Shown: piece after piece, positions 18,668-27,535 of the stretch | Layout: each line of letters begins with the position of its first letter | How positions within the stretch are numbered: position 1 is the first letter of the stretch | DNA from: Lacrimispora indolis DSM 755 | GTDB taxonomy: Bacteria > Bacillota > Clostridia > Lachnospirales > Lachnospiraceae | NCBI RefSeq assembly: GCF_000526995.1 | Contig: NZ_AZUI01000001.1 | Coordinates: forward strand, 5,870,001-5,934,000 | Length of the DNA: 64,000 nucleotides | Direction: 5' to 3' | Program-made: the position numbers and the translations under genes | The notes under the pieces: model-generated | The model's database searches: none | What the model was told of the DNA's origin: nothing | The model's input: only the letters and a program-made list of their open reading frames with translations

Positions 18668-18787
18668 ATGCCTTTTCTAGGATTCGCTCCAAAGCAGATA
18701 GATTTACGTCTTGCTGGCGATACATTCGAGCTTACGGCCCAGGATATTGCGGCAGCCGTAAAAAGAGCTATACAGCGGAAGAAATAA
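18668..18787 (+). pseudogene. Short frame of 39 residues, probable gene remnant
   Basis: An ATG at 18668 opens a frame containing APKQIDLRLAGDTFELTAQD and ending IQRKK before a TAA. No ribosome site precedes the ATG, and a stop lies immediately upstream in the same frame, where VYLYNSPFSKTTRPMAGHC can be read. This looks like the tail of a lost gene, not a functional small protein. The family is not recognised. Confidence 0.3.
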
Positions 18788-18845
18788 AGGCCTCTTTATA
18801 GATTCTTTGTCTTTAATTTTTACCAGCTGTCCGTCTCTGTTGAGT

Positions 18846-18878
18846 GAAAAACAGCCGCAGGCTTTTACGCCTGCGGCT
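18846..18878 (-). terminator. Rho-independent terminator of the PhoH gene
   Basis: Perfect 10-bp arms AGCCGCAGGC and GCCTGCGGCT with a 6-base loop. On the minus strand it is followed by GTTTTT. It lies 50 bases past the stop of the PhoH-like gene. Confidence 0.85.
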
Positions 18879-18927
18879 TCTGATCTTAGCGGACATAGCC
18901 GGCTTCCCAATTCTTTCTGCGTGGCTT

Positions 18928-20298
18928 TTACATCCTCTGAGCAGCATCCAAGGCCAGGTCCGAGCGCACGCATTCATCAGAGAGCATGGTAAGCTGAACA
19001 CTGAGCGGGCTGCCCTTCATCCGCTCTGCTGCGTAAGAAAGGCCGTTGGTGCGCTCGTCCAGAAGCGGATGGTCTATCTGGGCCGGATCTCCCAGCAAAA
19101 TGACTTTAGTGCCCTTGCCCACACGTGTAACAATTCCTTTCACCTGCCGCGGAGTCAGATTTTGTGCCTCGTCAATGATAAGCCAGGTATCAGTGATGGA
19201 ACGTCCCCGCATAAAGTTCATCGCCTCGGCTGAAATAATACCTGTCGTAAAAAGATAATCGATTCTGCTGTGCAGTTCCTTTTCATCCCAGCGGGATTCA
19301 TGGGGACCGTGATCCAGAAGTATTTCAAGGTTATCCACGATAGGGCGAAGAAGTGGAGAAATTTTTTCCTGCTCACTTCCCGGAAGGAAACCTATGTCCT
19401 GATCAAATTGAGCATTGGGACGGCAGATGAGAAGCTTGCGGTATTCTTTCTGTGACTGCTCCACTGTTTTTTCCAATCCCACCCCCAGAGCGTAAAATGT
19501 CTTAGCCGTACCCGCAGGGCCTTTTACAATCACCAAGGGGGCCTCATCAGCGGGGAGCATCAAGGCTTCCTGCAAAAACTGCTGGCCCACGTTACGTGCT
19601 TTTACCCCGAACGGCCGGATATTCTTGTAAGCCAACGCGACAACTTTTCCCTTATGAAAGCGGCCCAGTACAGTCTTTTTTTCCGAAATATCCGAGCGGA
19701 TCAGTACAAACTGATTTTCAATGAGTTTTACCGGGACCGTTGTTCCGTCATCATCCACGGTGTAAAGCAGCTCAGCCGGCACTCCTTTTTTCTTAAAGGA
19801 GGACAGGGCTTCATCGGGAGCATATACTTCCGCTCGCCCAGTGTACTGGCCCGAAGGAGCGGGAACCTGATCGGTAGTAAAGTCCTCCGCAGGAATCCCC
19901 ATCATCTGTGCCTTGATCCGGACTACAATATCCCGGGTAACTAAAATGACAGATTCCCCTTGATTGCACAATCCCTTGCACACTTTCAGAATGCGGTTGT
20001 CCTGACTGCAGGGCTGCATTCCTTCGGGCAGCGGAACATCCACATGGTTTACCTCCAATCGCAGGAATCCACCTCCGGGAAGGGGAACTCCCTCGGTGAG
20101 GCTTCCGGAAAGGCGCAGATTTTCCAGCAACCGAATCGCCTGCCGGGCGTTGCTGCCCCGATCTCCGTCGGAGTTCTTCAGCCTGTCAAGCTCTTCCAGC
20201 ACCGCCAGGGGAAGGACAACGTAGTTCTCTTCAAAGGATTCTAAGGCGTAAGGGGCCTGAATCAGCACATTGGTATCTAGCACATAAGTTTTTGGCAT
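18928..20298 (-). CDS. PIN domain-PhoH ATPase fusion protein (YlaK type)
   Basis: 456 residues. The N-terminal PIN nuclease domain (about 1-140) begins KTYVLDTNVLIQAP, with further acidic residues ELD and D-x-x-I. The C-terminal PhoH domain (about 225-456) has Walker A GPAGTAKT, Walker B LIIDEAQN and the GDPAQIDHP motif. Such proteins are thought to act as ATP-driven RNA helicase-nucleases. The ATG at 20298 is chosen because AGGAG stands just upstream; a GTG twelve codons earlier has no site. It is followed by a strong terminator. The role in this organism is not known. Confidence 0.88.
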   Translation of the reverse strand: MPKTYVLDTNVLIQAPYALESFEENYVVLPLAVLEELDRLKNSDGDRGSNARQAIRLLENLRLSGSLTEGVPLPGGGFLRLEVNHVDVPLPEGMQPCSQDNRILKVCKGLCNQGESVILVTRDIVVRIKAQMMGIPAEDFTTDQVPAPSGQYTGRAEVYAPDEALSSFKKKGVPAELLYTVDDDGTTVPVKLIENQFVLIRSDISEKKTVLGRFHKGKVVALAYKNIRPFGVKARNVGQQFLQEALMLPADEAPLVIVKGPAGTAKTFYALGVGLEKTVEQSQKEYRKLLICRPNAQFDQDIGFLPGSEQEKISPLLRPIVDNLEILLDHGPHESRWDEKELHSRIDYLFTTGIISAEAMNFMRGRSITDTWLIIDEAQNLTPRQVKGIVTRVGKGTKVILLGDPAQIDHPLLDERTNGLSYAAERMKGSPLSVQLTMLSDECVRSDLALDAAQRM

Positions 20299-20349
20299 TG
20301 CACTCCTACTTTCTGCATATGTTGTATTTTTCACTTTAAGTAACAGGCT

Positions 20350-22092
20350 TTATACAATGATTACTGCGTTGCCTTTTTGCTGCTTGCATTGCTTTTTGGT
20401 TTTTGCAATGGTCTGGGAAAGGACTTCGGTCTCGGTGAAGTTATGGTCACGATTGGTAACGGCGGCAATAGACAGGGTCGAAATGGGGAAATTATCTGAA
20501 AAACCATTCCTGTCCTTGGAAACAATGTATCCCCTCTCCCAGTCGGAAGGAGAATAGAGGGACTCAATCTGGCCGGCAAAGGTGACAATGATATCACCGC
20601 ACAGCTTTGGTAAACGCTCCATGTCCCGGGTGATAATCACAAAGTCGTCCCCGCCGATATGGCCCATGAAATCTTCCTCAGAACAGCAGAGCTTCATTGT
20701 CTGAGCCAGAGCCTTGAGCATACAGTCCCCGTATGCAAAACCATAGGCATCGTTGTAGGCCTTAAAGTTATCCAGATCCAGATAAACAATGGCATAGGGT
20801 TCCGTCTCCTGAATCAGCGCAAAGATGGTGCGCTGGATGGCATTGTTGCCGGGCAGACCTGTGAGGGGGCTGGCATCTGCCGCATTTCTTTCCCGTATGC
20901 TGATGGCGGCAATCAGCAGATCCCGGACAGTGACCACACCCAGATACCTCCCATGGTTTACCACGATTACAGCATCATAGACACTGGAAAAATCCCGCTC
21001 CATTGCCAGGGCTGCCACCTCGTCCACAGTCGCACAGCAGTCTACAGCCATAAAGTCCTGCCCCAGCAGCTCACCCACAGTCCGGCGGGAAGAAAGTGTG
21101 TATCCAAACTGTCCGCTGAAGCTCCCCAGCAGATAACTGCGGGTAAGGATGCCGTGAATGCGGCCTTCCCCATCCACCACACAAAGTTCCGTAAGCGAGG
21201 GGTCTGCTTTCATACGCTCGTAGATAGGAAGGGCATGCTCCTTTGGGGAGATTGGCGGTTTTCGCTGGCAGATGGATCCAACAGTATCAAATCCTAAGGG
21301 CAATGGGGCCGGAGCCTGTTTCTCCTTCCAAAGCCGGCGAATCAGAAGCTCCACCTCTCCGCGAAGGGTTGGGAACGCCTCATCGGGCCGGGCCAGAAAG
21401 TACCCCTGCCCGTAATCCACACCAAGATCGATGAGGACGGACAGCTCCTCCCGGGTTTCGATCCCTTCAGCAATGATCTGAATCCCTGCTTCCCGGCAGA
21501 ACTTCACAATTCCCAGAACAACGGATCGTTTTCTCCTGTCCCTGTCGATGCCCCGGACAATGGACATGTCAATTTTTAAGTAATTGGGGGAAAAGACGCA
21601 GGCACGGGCAAGGCCGGAGTAACCGGAACCAAAATCATCGATGGCGATTTGAAAGCCCTGCTGCTGGTAATGGCCTAATGCCTCTGTAAAAACAGAGAGT
21701 GAGCTGACGGCATTCTTTTCCGTAATTTCAAAAATGATATCATCAGGGTTCAGTTTTAACTTCAAAAGTTTTTCACGGGTAAATCCGGCGATAAATCCTG
21801 GGTCATAGACGGTATTAGGATCCACATTGAGAAAAAGTCTCATCCCGGCAGGTTTGGTACGGGCACCTTTCAGAGCCTGGGTACGGCAGAGTTTTTCCAG
21901 TTCCCATAGTTTCCGGGTTTTTACCGCCAGTTCGAAAAGCTGCTCGATGTTTAAATAGCAGTCAGGAAGCGTTATGCGGCTCAGAGCCTCATAGCCCCAG
22001 ATGAGGCCATCCTGGAAGGAAACAATAGGCTGGTAAACCGACCGAATGTGGCCTCCGTTTAGAATCTCAGACAGTATACTTGCAGGATTCAT
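20350..22092 (-). CDS. EAL-CBS-GGDEF cyclic-di-GMP signalling protein
   Basis: 580 residues. The EAL domain (about 10-245) keeps the catalytic set: EALSR, LNVDP, FEITE, IDDFGSGYS, LKIDM, AEGIE and Q in YGQGYF, so phosphodiesterase activity is likely. Two CBS repeats follow (about 270-400), which often bind adenine nucleotides. The C-terminal GGDEF domain (about 420-580) carries GGDDF in place of GGDEF/GGEEF and may be a weak cyclase or a GTP sensor. There is no membrane segment. AAGGAGG sets the ATG at 22092. The gene begins 14 bases after the RpiR stop, an unusual partner. Confidence 0.9.
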   Translation of the reverse strand: MNPASILSEILNGGHIRSVYQPIVSFQDGLIWGYEALSRITLPDCYLNIEQLFELAVKTRKLWELEKLCRTQALKGARTKPAGMRLFLNVDPNTVYDPGFIAGFTREKLLKLKLNPDDIIFEITEKNAVSSLSVFTEALGHYQQQGFQIAIDDFGSGYSGLARACVFSPNYLKIDMSIVRGIDRDRRKRSVVLGIVKFCREAGIQIIAEGIETREELSVLIDLGVDYGQGYFLARPDEAFPTLRGEVELLIRRLWKEKQAPAPLPLGFDTVGSICQRKPPISPKEHALPIYERMKADPSLTELCVVDGEGRIHGILTRSYLLGSFSGQFGYTLSSRRTVGELLGQDFMAVDCCATVDEVAALAMERDFSSVYDAVIVVNHGRYLGVVTVRDLLIAAISIRERNAADASPLTGLPGNNAIQRTIFALIQETEPYAIVYLDLDNFKAYNDAYGFAYGDCMLKALAQTMKLCCSEEDFMGHIGGDDFVIITRDMERLPKLCGDIIVTFAGQIESLYSPSDWERGYIVSKDRNGFSDNFPISTLSIAAVTNRDHNFTETEVLSQTIAKTKKQCKQQKGNAVIIV

Positions 22093-22106
22093 ATGTACCT
22101 TCCTCC

Positions 22107-22895
22107 TTACGGCCACGGGGCAGATTCAAACCCTATTCGTTCGGACATTGCCACAGCCAGCCCATCTACGATAGCAGCAGGGGCTGACATGGAATGGTAT
22201 TCCCTTTCCTCGCCCTGGTAAATATACAGCTGCACATCCGCTTTTTGCTCAGCAGGTGCATACAGTCTGCTGGTAAAGGCCAGCGTATGATAAGCGGCTT
22301 CTTTCTGATAATCGAGAATCATACGTCCCTCCCGGGAAACTTTAGATAAGTTAAACAGGATGACAAGGTCTCCTGCTGCGGCCTGTGCCAAACCCTCAAG
22401 CCCCTCGGAGCTGCCGGAGGGGAGGAGCATCACGGAAAGCCCCAGGCGGCGCAGGCGGAAAAACAGAAGCTGTCCCAGCGAGGAGGAGGCATTTTTCGCG
22501 TGGATGAAGATGCATTTTGCCTCCATAATCGCCCTAATTGCACGCTCAAATTCCGATACTTCCAGCTGCTCCAGGGTTTTCTGCAAGCAAAACTGCTGTC
22601 GCAAGAGCCAGTTTTGCAATATAAATCCCCTCTCCTGCATCAAGGCTGCAGCCATTTTCTGTGTCAGCCCATGTCCCGTACTTTGCTGCATGACTACATG
22701 CTTAAGCTCCTTAAAATCCTTACATCCCACATGCCGCGCAAAACGGGAAAGTGTGGCATCCGATATTCCCAGACAGGCAGACAGCTGCCCTATGGGCTTA
22801 AACAAAAATTCGTCGGTATGGCTGCTGATATATTCTACAATTTTTTGTTCTGCGCTGGTCAGTTCTTCCGGCAAGGCCGGAAATTGCAGCTGCAT
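22107..22895 (-). CDS. RpiR/MurR-family transcriptional regulator
   Basis: 262 residues. The N-terminal HTH_6 domain (IGQLSACLGISDATLSRFARHVGC) is followed by a SIS sugar-phosphate-binding domain (about 110-240) with IFIHAKNASSSLGQLLFFRL. The SIS motif is somewhat divergent. AAGGAGGTG precedes the ATG. It is transcribed together with the EAL-CBS-GGDEF gene downstream. The family senses phosphorylated sugars or cell-wall amino sugars; the ligand here is unknown. The 302 bases between it and the next gene hold only promoter-like AT-rich DNA and a terminator. Confidence 0.88.
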   Translation of the reverse strand: MQLQFPALPEELTSAEQKIVEYISSHTDEFLFKPIGQLSACLGISDATLSRFARHVGCKDFKELKHVVMQQSTGHGLTQKMAAALMQERGFILQNWLLRQQFCLQKTLEQLEVSEFERAIRAIMEAKCIFIHAKNASSSLGQLLFFRLRRLGLSVMLLPSGSSEGLEGLAQAAAGDLVILFNLSKVSREGRMILDYQKEAAYHTLAFTSRLYAPAEQKADVQLYIYQGEEREYHSMSAPAAIVDGLAVAMSERIGFESAPWP

Positions 22896-23092
22896 AAAGC
22901 CACCTCCTTATCCTATGGTTTGCCGAATGACCTGATACAGTCTAAAAACGGCGTCACAACTTTAAAATCATTTTTGTTTCACCTTCAGTATAATTGTACT
23001 ATGTAAACTTATCCACCAATGTGCGGTAAAATGAAAGTAAACTTTCACTTAAAAATTCAGATGCTGAATGATAAAAGAGAAATGAAGAAAAC

Positions 23093-23119
23093 CCCCTCAC
23101 TGCCGGATTTGTGAGAGGG
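23093..23119 (-). terminator. Terminator of the ABC exporter operon
   Basis: Arms CCCCTCAC and GTGAGAGGG with a 10-base loop. On the minus strand it leads into GGTTTTCTTC. It lies about 80 bases after the stop of the second exporter gene. Confidence 0.65.
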
Positions 23120-23197
23120 CGGAACGAATTTTTTGATGTTTTCATGTATTTTTAGATTTATATCAATGAAAGAAATTTCAAAAGAAACTAAACAGAT

Positions 23198-25042
23198 CTA
23201 TGCTGCAGGTTCAAACTGGCTGTTGTAAAGCTCCGCGTAGAAACCTCCCTTTTCCAGCAGTTCCTTATGACTGCCGCTTTCGATAATGTCCCCATCTTTC
23301 ATGACCAGGATTAAGTCGGCGTTTTTGATGGTGGACAGGCGATGTGCGATGACAAAGGATGTGCGTCCTATCGTCAGCTTATCCATAGCCTCCTGAATCA
23401 GAATTTCGGTGCGTGTGTCTACGGAACTTGTTGCTTCATCCAGAATCAGCATGGGAGCATTTTGGATCATGGCTCTGGCAATGGTGACAAGCTGCTTTTG
23501 TCCCTGTGAAAGATTAGCCCTGTCATTCAGCAATGTGTCATACCCTTGAGGCAGAGTTCTGATAAAATGATGAAGTCCTACTGCCTTGCATGCAGCGATC
23601 ACCTGTTCATCTGTCACCCCCGGCTTGCTGTAGATAATGTTTTCCTTGATGGTGCCTTCAAAAAGCCATGTATCCTGCAATACCATACAAAATTGCTCAT
23701 GGACATTCTCTCTTGGCACCTGGCTGATTGGAATGCCATCCAGCAATATCTCTCCCCCATCCAGTTCATAAAAGCGCATGAGCAGATTGACCATTGTTGT
23801 TTTCCCTGCACCGGTCGGACCCACTATGGCTATTTTCTGTCCAGCTTTAATTTGAGCTGAAAAATCATTGATAATGGTTTTTTCCGGGGTATAACCAAAC
23901 TTTACATGCCGGAATTCCACATCACCTTTCACGTTGATAAGGGTTTTTGCTTTTTGGCTCTCATCAGACAGCTCCTCTTCATCAAAGAACTCAAAGACGC
24001 GCTCACTGGCGGCCGCGGTTCTTTGCAGGTTCTGGAATGCCTGTGCAATTTGTGAAAGCGGTTGGGTAAACAAACGGATATACAGCATAAACGCAACGAT
24101 CACACCAAAGCTGATGGTTCCGTTCATAGCCAGCACCGCACCTACCACACAGACAGCAACATATCCAAAGTTACCGATAAACGTCATAAGCGGCATCATC
24201 AATCCAGACATAAACTGGCTCTTCCAGCCGCTGTCATACAGGCTCTCGTTCACATTTTCAAAAAAACGTCCGGCCTCTTTCCCCCCGTTATAAGCCTTCA
24301 CCACATTATGGCCGGAATAAACTTCTTCAATATGACCATTGGCTACACCCAGATCTTCTTGCTGCTGAACGAAATATTTCTGCGATTTTGCCATGATAAC
24401 ACCCATGATAATAAAACCAAAAACACTTGATCCCACAGCGGTCAACGCCATAATCCAGTTATTGTAGAACATCATAATTGCTGAGCCCACAAACATGGTG
24501 ATGGATGTAACCAGATTTCCGATGCTTTGGTTCATGGTCTGGCCGATGGTATCCACGTCATTGGTCACCCTGCTGAGAATATCGCCATAGCTTACCCGGT
24601 CAAAATATTTCAAAGGCAGCTTATTGATTTTCTGTGATATACCGGTACGCATATTTCTGCTGATTTTTTGCGTTACCGTTGTCATCATAAAGCTTTGAAT
24701 AAAGTTGAGGAGCGCTGAGCCTGCATAAAAAGCTACCAGCAGAAACCCAATGCTTTTTACCGCACCAAAATCGATTGCACCGGCGACCGGAACACCATTG
24801 ATCATCGTTGGTAATCCTTTCATGATCTCGTTGGTCATTTCCTTCAATTTATCCGGACCGATAATTTGCAGCACTGTTCCGATTGCTGCCATAACAAGAG
24901 CGGCAACCACTGCAGGCATATAATTTTTACAATAGGCGATCAGTTTTCCCCATGTTCTTTTAAAATCTTTTGGCTTTTCGACAGCCCCCTGTCCCACAGG
25001 ACCTCCGGCTACCGGCCTTCTGTTCGTTCTTTGTTCACTCAT
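23198..25042 (-). CDS. ABC exporter half-transporter (TMD-NBD), second subunit
   Basis: 614 residues. Six membrane helices (about 35-345) are followed by a nucleotide-binding domain with Walker A GPTGAGKTT, signature LSQGQKQLV, Walker B MLILDEATSSVD and the switch His in IAHRLST. The N-terminal cytoplasmic extension is basic and Pro/Gly-rich. It overlaps the preceding half-transporter by ATGA, so the two form a heterodimeric type-IV exporter of the LmrCD/BmrCD class. The catalytic Glu is present (DEAT), marking this as the consensus-site subunit. MarR control is likely. Substrates in this class are lipophilic compounds or peptides. Confidence 0.92.
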   Translation of the reverse strand: MSEQRTNRRPVAGGPVGQGAVEKPKDFKRTWGKLIAYCKNYMPAVVAALVMAAIGTVLQIIGPDKLKEMTNEIMKGLPTMINGVPVAGAIDFGAVKSIGFLLVAFYAGSALLNFIQSFMMTTVTQKISRNMRTGISQKINKLPLKYFDRVSYGDILSRVTNDVDTIGQTMNQSIGNLVTSITMFVGSAIMMFYNNWIMALTAVGSSVFGFIIMGVIMAKSQKYFVQQQEDLGVANGHIEEVYSGHNVVKAYNGGKEAGRFFENVNESLYDSGWKSQFMSGLMMPLMTFIGNFGYVAVCVVGAVLAMNGTISFGVIVAFMLYIRLFTQPLSQIAQAFQNLQRTAAASERVFEFFDEEELSDESQKAKTLINVKGDVEFRHVKFGYTPEKTIINDFSAQIKAGQKIAIVGPTGAGKTTMVNLLMRFYELDGGEILLDGIPISQVPRENVHEQFCMVLQDTWLFEGTIKENIIYSKPGVTDEQVIAACKAVGLHHFIRTLPQGYDTLLNDRANLSQGQKQLVTIARAMIQNAPMLILDEATSSVDTRTEILIQEAMDKLTIGRTSFVIAHRLSTIKNADLILVMKDGDIIESGSHKELLEKGGFYAELYNSQFEPAA

Positions 25043-26799
25043 GACACAAGCTCCTCCTCACTTAACTGGCTCATGGCAATTTGCCTGTATACCTCACAGT
25101 TCTGCAGCAAATCCTTGTGTTTGCCTTTGCCCACAACCCTGCCTTCGTCCAGCACGATAATCTGATCGGCATCCATAATCGTGCCGATTCGCTGTGCCAC
25201 AATCATACTGGTAACACCTGCGGTTTCCTTTTTCAGCACATTACGCAAAATCCGATCCGTCTTATAATCCAGTGCTGAAAAGGAATCATCAAATATATAA
25301 ATTTCCGGCTTTCGACAGACAGCGCGGGCAATGGCAAGCCGCTGTTTCTGCCCGCCGGATACATTGTTACCGCCCTGGGCAATGTCTGCTTCATAACTGC
25401 CTTCCATGCGTTCAACAAAATCCGTACCCTGTGCAATTGCAACAGCTCTTTTGATTTCGTCTTCTGAAAAGCCATTGCCCCCATTATCTCCGTATGCCAC
25501 ATTGGAGGAAACCGAGCCCTTAAACAGAACCGCTTTCTGCGGCACATAACCAATTTTATTGTGCAGTGCCTCCTGTGTGTACTCCTTAATATCCACACCG
25601 TCAATCAGGATTTCTCCCTCTGTCGCATCAAAAAAGCGAGGCACAAGGTTGATCAGGGTTGATTTACCACTTCCTGTGGAACCGATGAAAGCAATCGTTT
25701 CCCCCTTCTTTACCGTAAAGCTCACATCCTCCAGCACGTAATCCGCTGCATCCGGATATTTAAAGCCCACATGTTTAAACGTAACCTCACCTTCCAGACC
25801 AGGTACTCCATTTGTCAGGCCTCCATCAAGGATTGTAGGTTCGGTGTCCAGCACTTCATTGATTCGCCTGGCGGAAACGCTGGCTCGCGGGAGCATAATA
25901 AAAATCATGACCAGCATCAAAAACGACATAACAACCTGCATCGCATAGCTGGAGAATACCACCATGTTAGAAAACAGCGTCAGTTTATCCGCCATCTGCG
26001 CCGCATGAATTAAATAGGCACCGATCCAATAGATGGAAAGGGACAGTCCGCTCATAATCATTGACATAATGGGCATCATAATTGCCATAGCACGGCCTGT
26101 ATACAACTGGGTACCGGTTAATTCCTCATTGGCTTCCCGGAACTTCTTTTCTTGATAATCCTCGGCATTATAAGCTCTTACTACACGAAGTCCTGTGAGG
26201 TTTTCACGGGTAACCCGGTTCATATTATCTGTTAAAGCCTGCATTTTCTTAAATTTCGGCATCACAAAGATCATGATAATACCGATCATGACAACTAAAA
26301 GCGCAACTGCCGCTCCTGTGACAAGTGACCATTCATAGCCTTTACCCGCGATTTTGGTAATCGCCCAAACAGCCATAATCGGAGCTTTGATAATCAGCAT
26401 TAACCCCATTGTAATCAACATCTGAATCTGTGTAATATCATTTGTAGAACGGGTGATCAGGCTGTCAGTGGAAAAGCGGTTGATTTCCTCCATGGAAAAG
26501 GACTCCACTTTATGAAAGAGCAGGCTGCGCAGACGTCTGGAAAATGCGGCGGCAATCCGTGCCGCAAAAAAGCCAACGATAACAGCGCCTGCCAAACTGC
26601 CCAGTGTGCAAAGAAGCATCTTACCCCCGGCAAGCCAAATATCGCTCATGGCACTACCAGGCGTTTGTACTAACATGGTTATCTCTGACATGTAATCCGG
26701 CGATTTTAAATCCAGCCATACCTGTACCACCACAAAAACCAAACTGATAAAAGCCATCAGCCATTCTTTGGGCTTGAGATATTTAAAAATTCTAATCAT
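25039..26799 (-). CDS. ABC exporter half-transporter (TMD-NBD), first subunit
   Basis: 586 residues with six N-terminal membrane helices and a C-terminal ATPase domain. Walker A is GSTGSGKST and the signature is VSGGQKQRL. Walker B reads IYIFDDSFSALD, where the catalytic Glu is Asp, and the switch His is replaced in VAQRIGT (Gln). These changes mark the degenerate half-site of heterodimeric exporters such as LmrC/BmrC. AAGGAGG precedes the ATG. It is cotranscribed with the partner at 23198, downstream of a MarR gene. Confidence 0.92.
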   Translation of the reverse strand: MIRIFKYLKPKEWLMAFISLVFVVVQVWLDLKSPDYMSEITMLVQTPGSAMSDIWLAGGKMLLCTLGSLAGAVIVGFFAARIAAAFSRRLRSLLFHKVESFSMEEINRFSTDSLITRSTNDITQIQMLITMGLMLIIKAPIMAVWAITKIAGKGYEWSLVTGAAVALLVVMIGIIMIFVMPKFKKMQALTDNMNRVTRENLTGLRVVRAYNAEDYQEKKFREANEELTGTQLYTGRAMAIMMPIMSMIMSGLSLSIYWIGAYLIHAAQMADKLTLFSNMVVFSSYAMQVVMSFLMLVMIFIMLPRASVSARRINEVLDTEPTILDGGLTNGVPGLEGEVTFKHVGFKYPDAADYVLEDVSFTVKKGETIAFIGSTGSGKSTLINLVPRFFDATEGEILIDGVDIKEYTQEALHNKIGYVPQKAVLFKGSVSSNVAYGDNGGNGFSEDEIKRAVAIAQGTDFVERMEGSYEADIAQGGNNVSGGQKQRLAIARAVCRKPEIYIFDDSFSALDYKTDRILRNVLKKETAGVTSMIVAQRIGTIMDADQIIVLDEGRVVGKGKHKDLLQNCEVYRQIAMSQLSEEELVS

Positions 26800-26859
26800 A
26801 GAAAAAAGCCTCCTTATTATTACTGTTCATATTGAACGCTGTTAGATATCCGTCCCTTA

Positions 26860-26884
26860 AATGCAGACCTGTTTGGTCTGCATT
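26860..26884. other. Perfect 10-bp inverted repeat between MarR and exporter genes
   Basis: AATGCAGACC-N5-GGTCTGCATT. It lies between the MarR stop and the exporter start, upstream of the exporter on the minus strand. It could be a MarR operator or an attenuating terminator; on the minus strand the U-tract is weak, favouring a binding site. Confidence 0.45.
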
Positions 26885-26921
26885 CTTATTTTACTATTCT
26901 TATTCCCCGTTTCCCATTATT

Positions 26922-27356
26922 CTATTCAAAAGGATCAGGTCTGGTGCTCTGGGCAATCTCAAAGAAACGCATGGAAAGGCGGACAAATTCCCTTGCGTCT
27001 TTTTCACCCATTTCAGTTAACACTTGAATCAAATGATTTTGCATTCGCTGAATGTTTGCACGAATCCGCTCACGGCCTTCTTCTGTTATTGTAACTAGAA
27101 TAAAGCGCCGGTTCGTGGTGTCTATTTCACGGTGAATATGCCCCTTCTTTTCCAGGGTACGGAGGGCCGCAGAGATTCTGGCCGTACTGCTGCATAGCGC
27201 CTCACTTAATTCAGAAGGCGATGCAGGTGCTTCTTTCGTATAAAGATATCGTAAAATGAAAATTTCACCTTTTCCAGAACGATTATATTCATCCATGACT
27301 TTTCCACGGGACATCAGTTCACTCAATGAATCAACCAGTTCTTCTATACTGCTCAA
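26922..27356 (-). CDS. MarR-family transcriptional regulator
   Basis: 144 residues, a single winged-helix domain: PSELSEALCSSTARISAALRTLE, then the wing with HREIDTTNRRFILVTITEEG. A TTG start at 27356 is preferred because GGAGGTGA stands five bases before it; the GTG nine bases upstream overlaps that site. It is encoded just ahead of the exporter genes on the same strand and most likely represses them, with relief by an exporter substrate. Confidence 0.88.
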   Translation of the reverse strand: MSSIEELVDSLSELMSRGKVMDEYNRSGKGEIFILRYLYTKEAPASPSELSEALCSSTARISAALRTLEKKGHIHREIDTTNRRFILVTITEEGRERIRANIQRMQNHLIQVLTEMGEKDAREFVRLSMRFFEIAQSTRPDPFE

Positions 27357-27475
27357 TCTATTCACCTCCAGCTTTCAAACGGGTATCAGCATTCACAACT
27401 AACACTGTTAATAGCTTATACTGTTTCATGTGCTTTGTCAAGAGAATTTTGTAATATAAATTTAATTGCTTGAGC

Positions 27476-27515
27476 AAAAAAAGCACGCCTTTTCCATCTA
27501 AGGAGACGTGCCTTT
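27476..27515 (-). terminator. Terminator of the SsuABC-like operon
   Basis: On the minus strand, AGGCACG...CGTGCTT with an inner TCTCCTT/AAAAGG pairing is followed by a run of seven U. It lies 20 bases past the binding-protein stop. Confidence 0.8.
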
Positions 27516-27535
27516 TAAATGCTCTTCTTCTATGG

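Noticed and set aside
20659..21297. Plus-strand frame of 212 codons over the EAL-CBS-GGDEF gene
   Set aside because: Antisense shadow; no start site and no recognisable domain.
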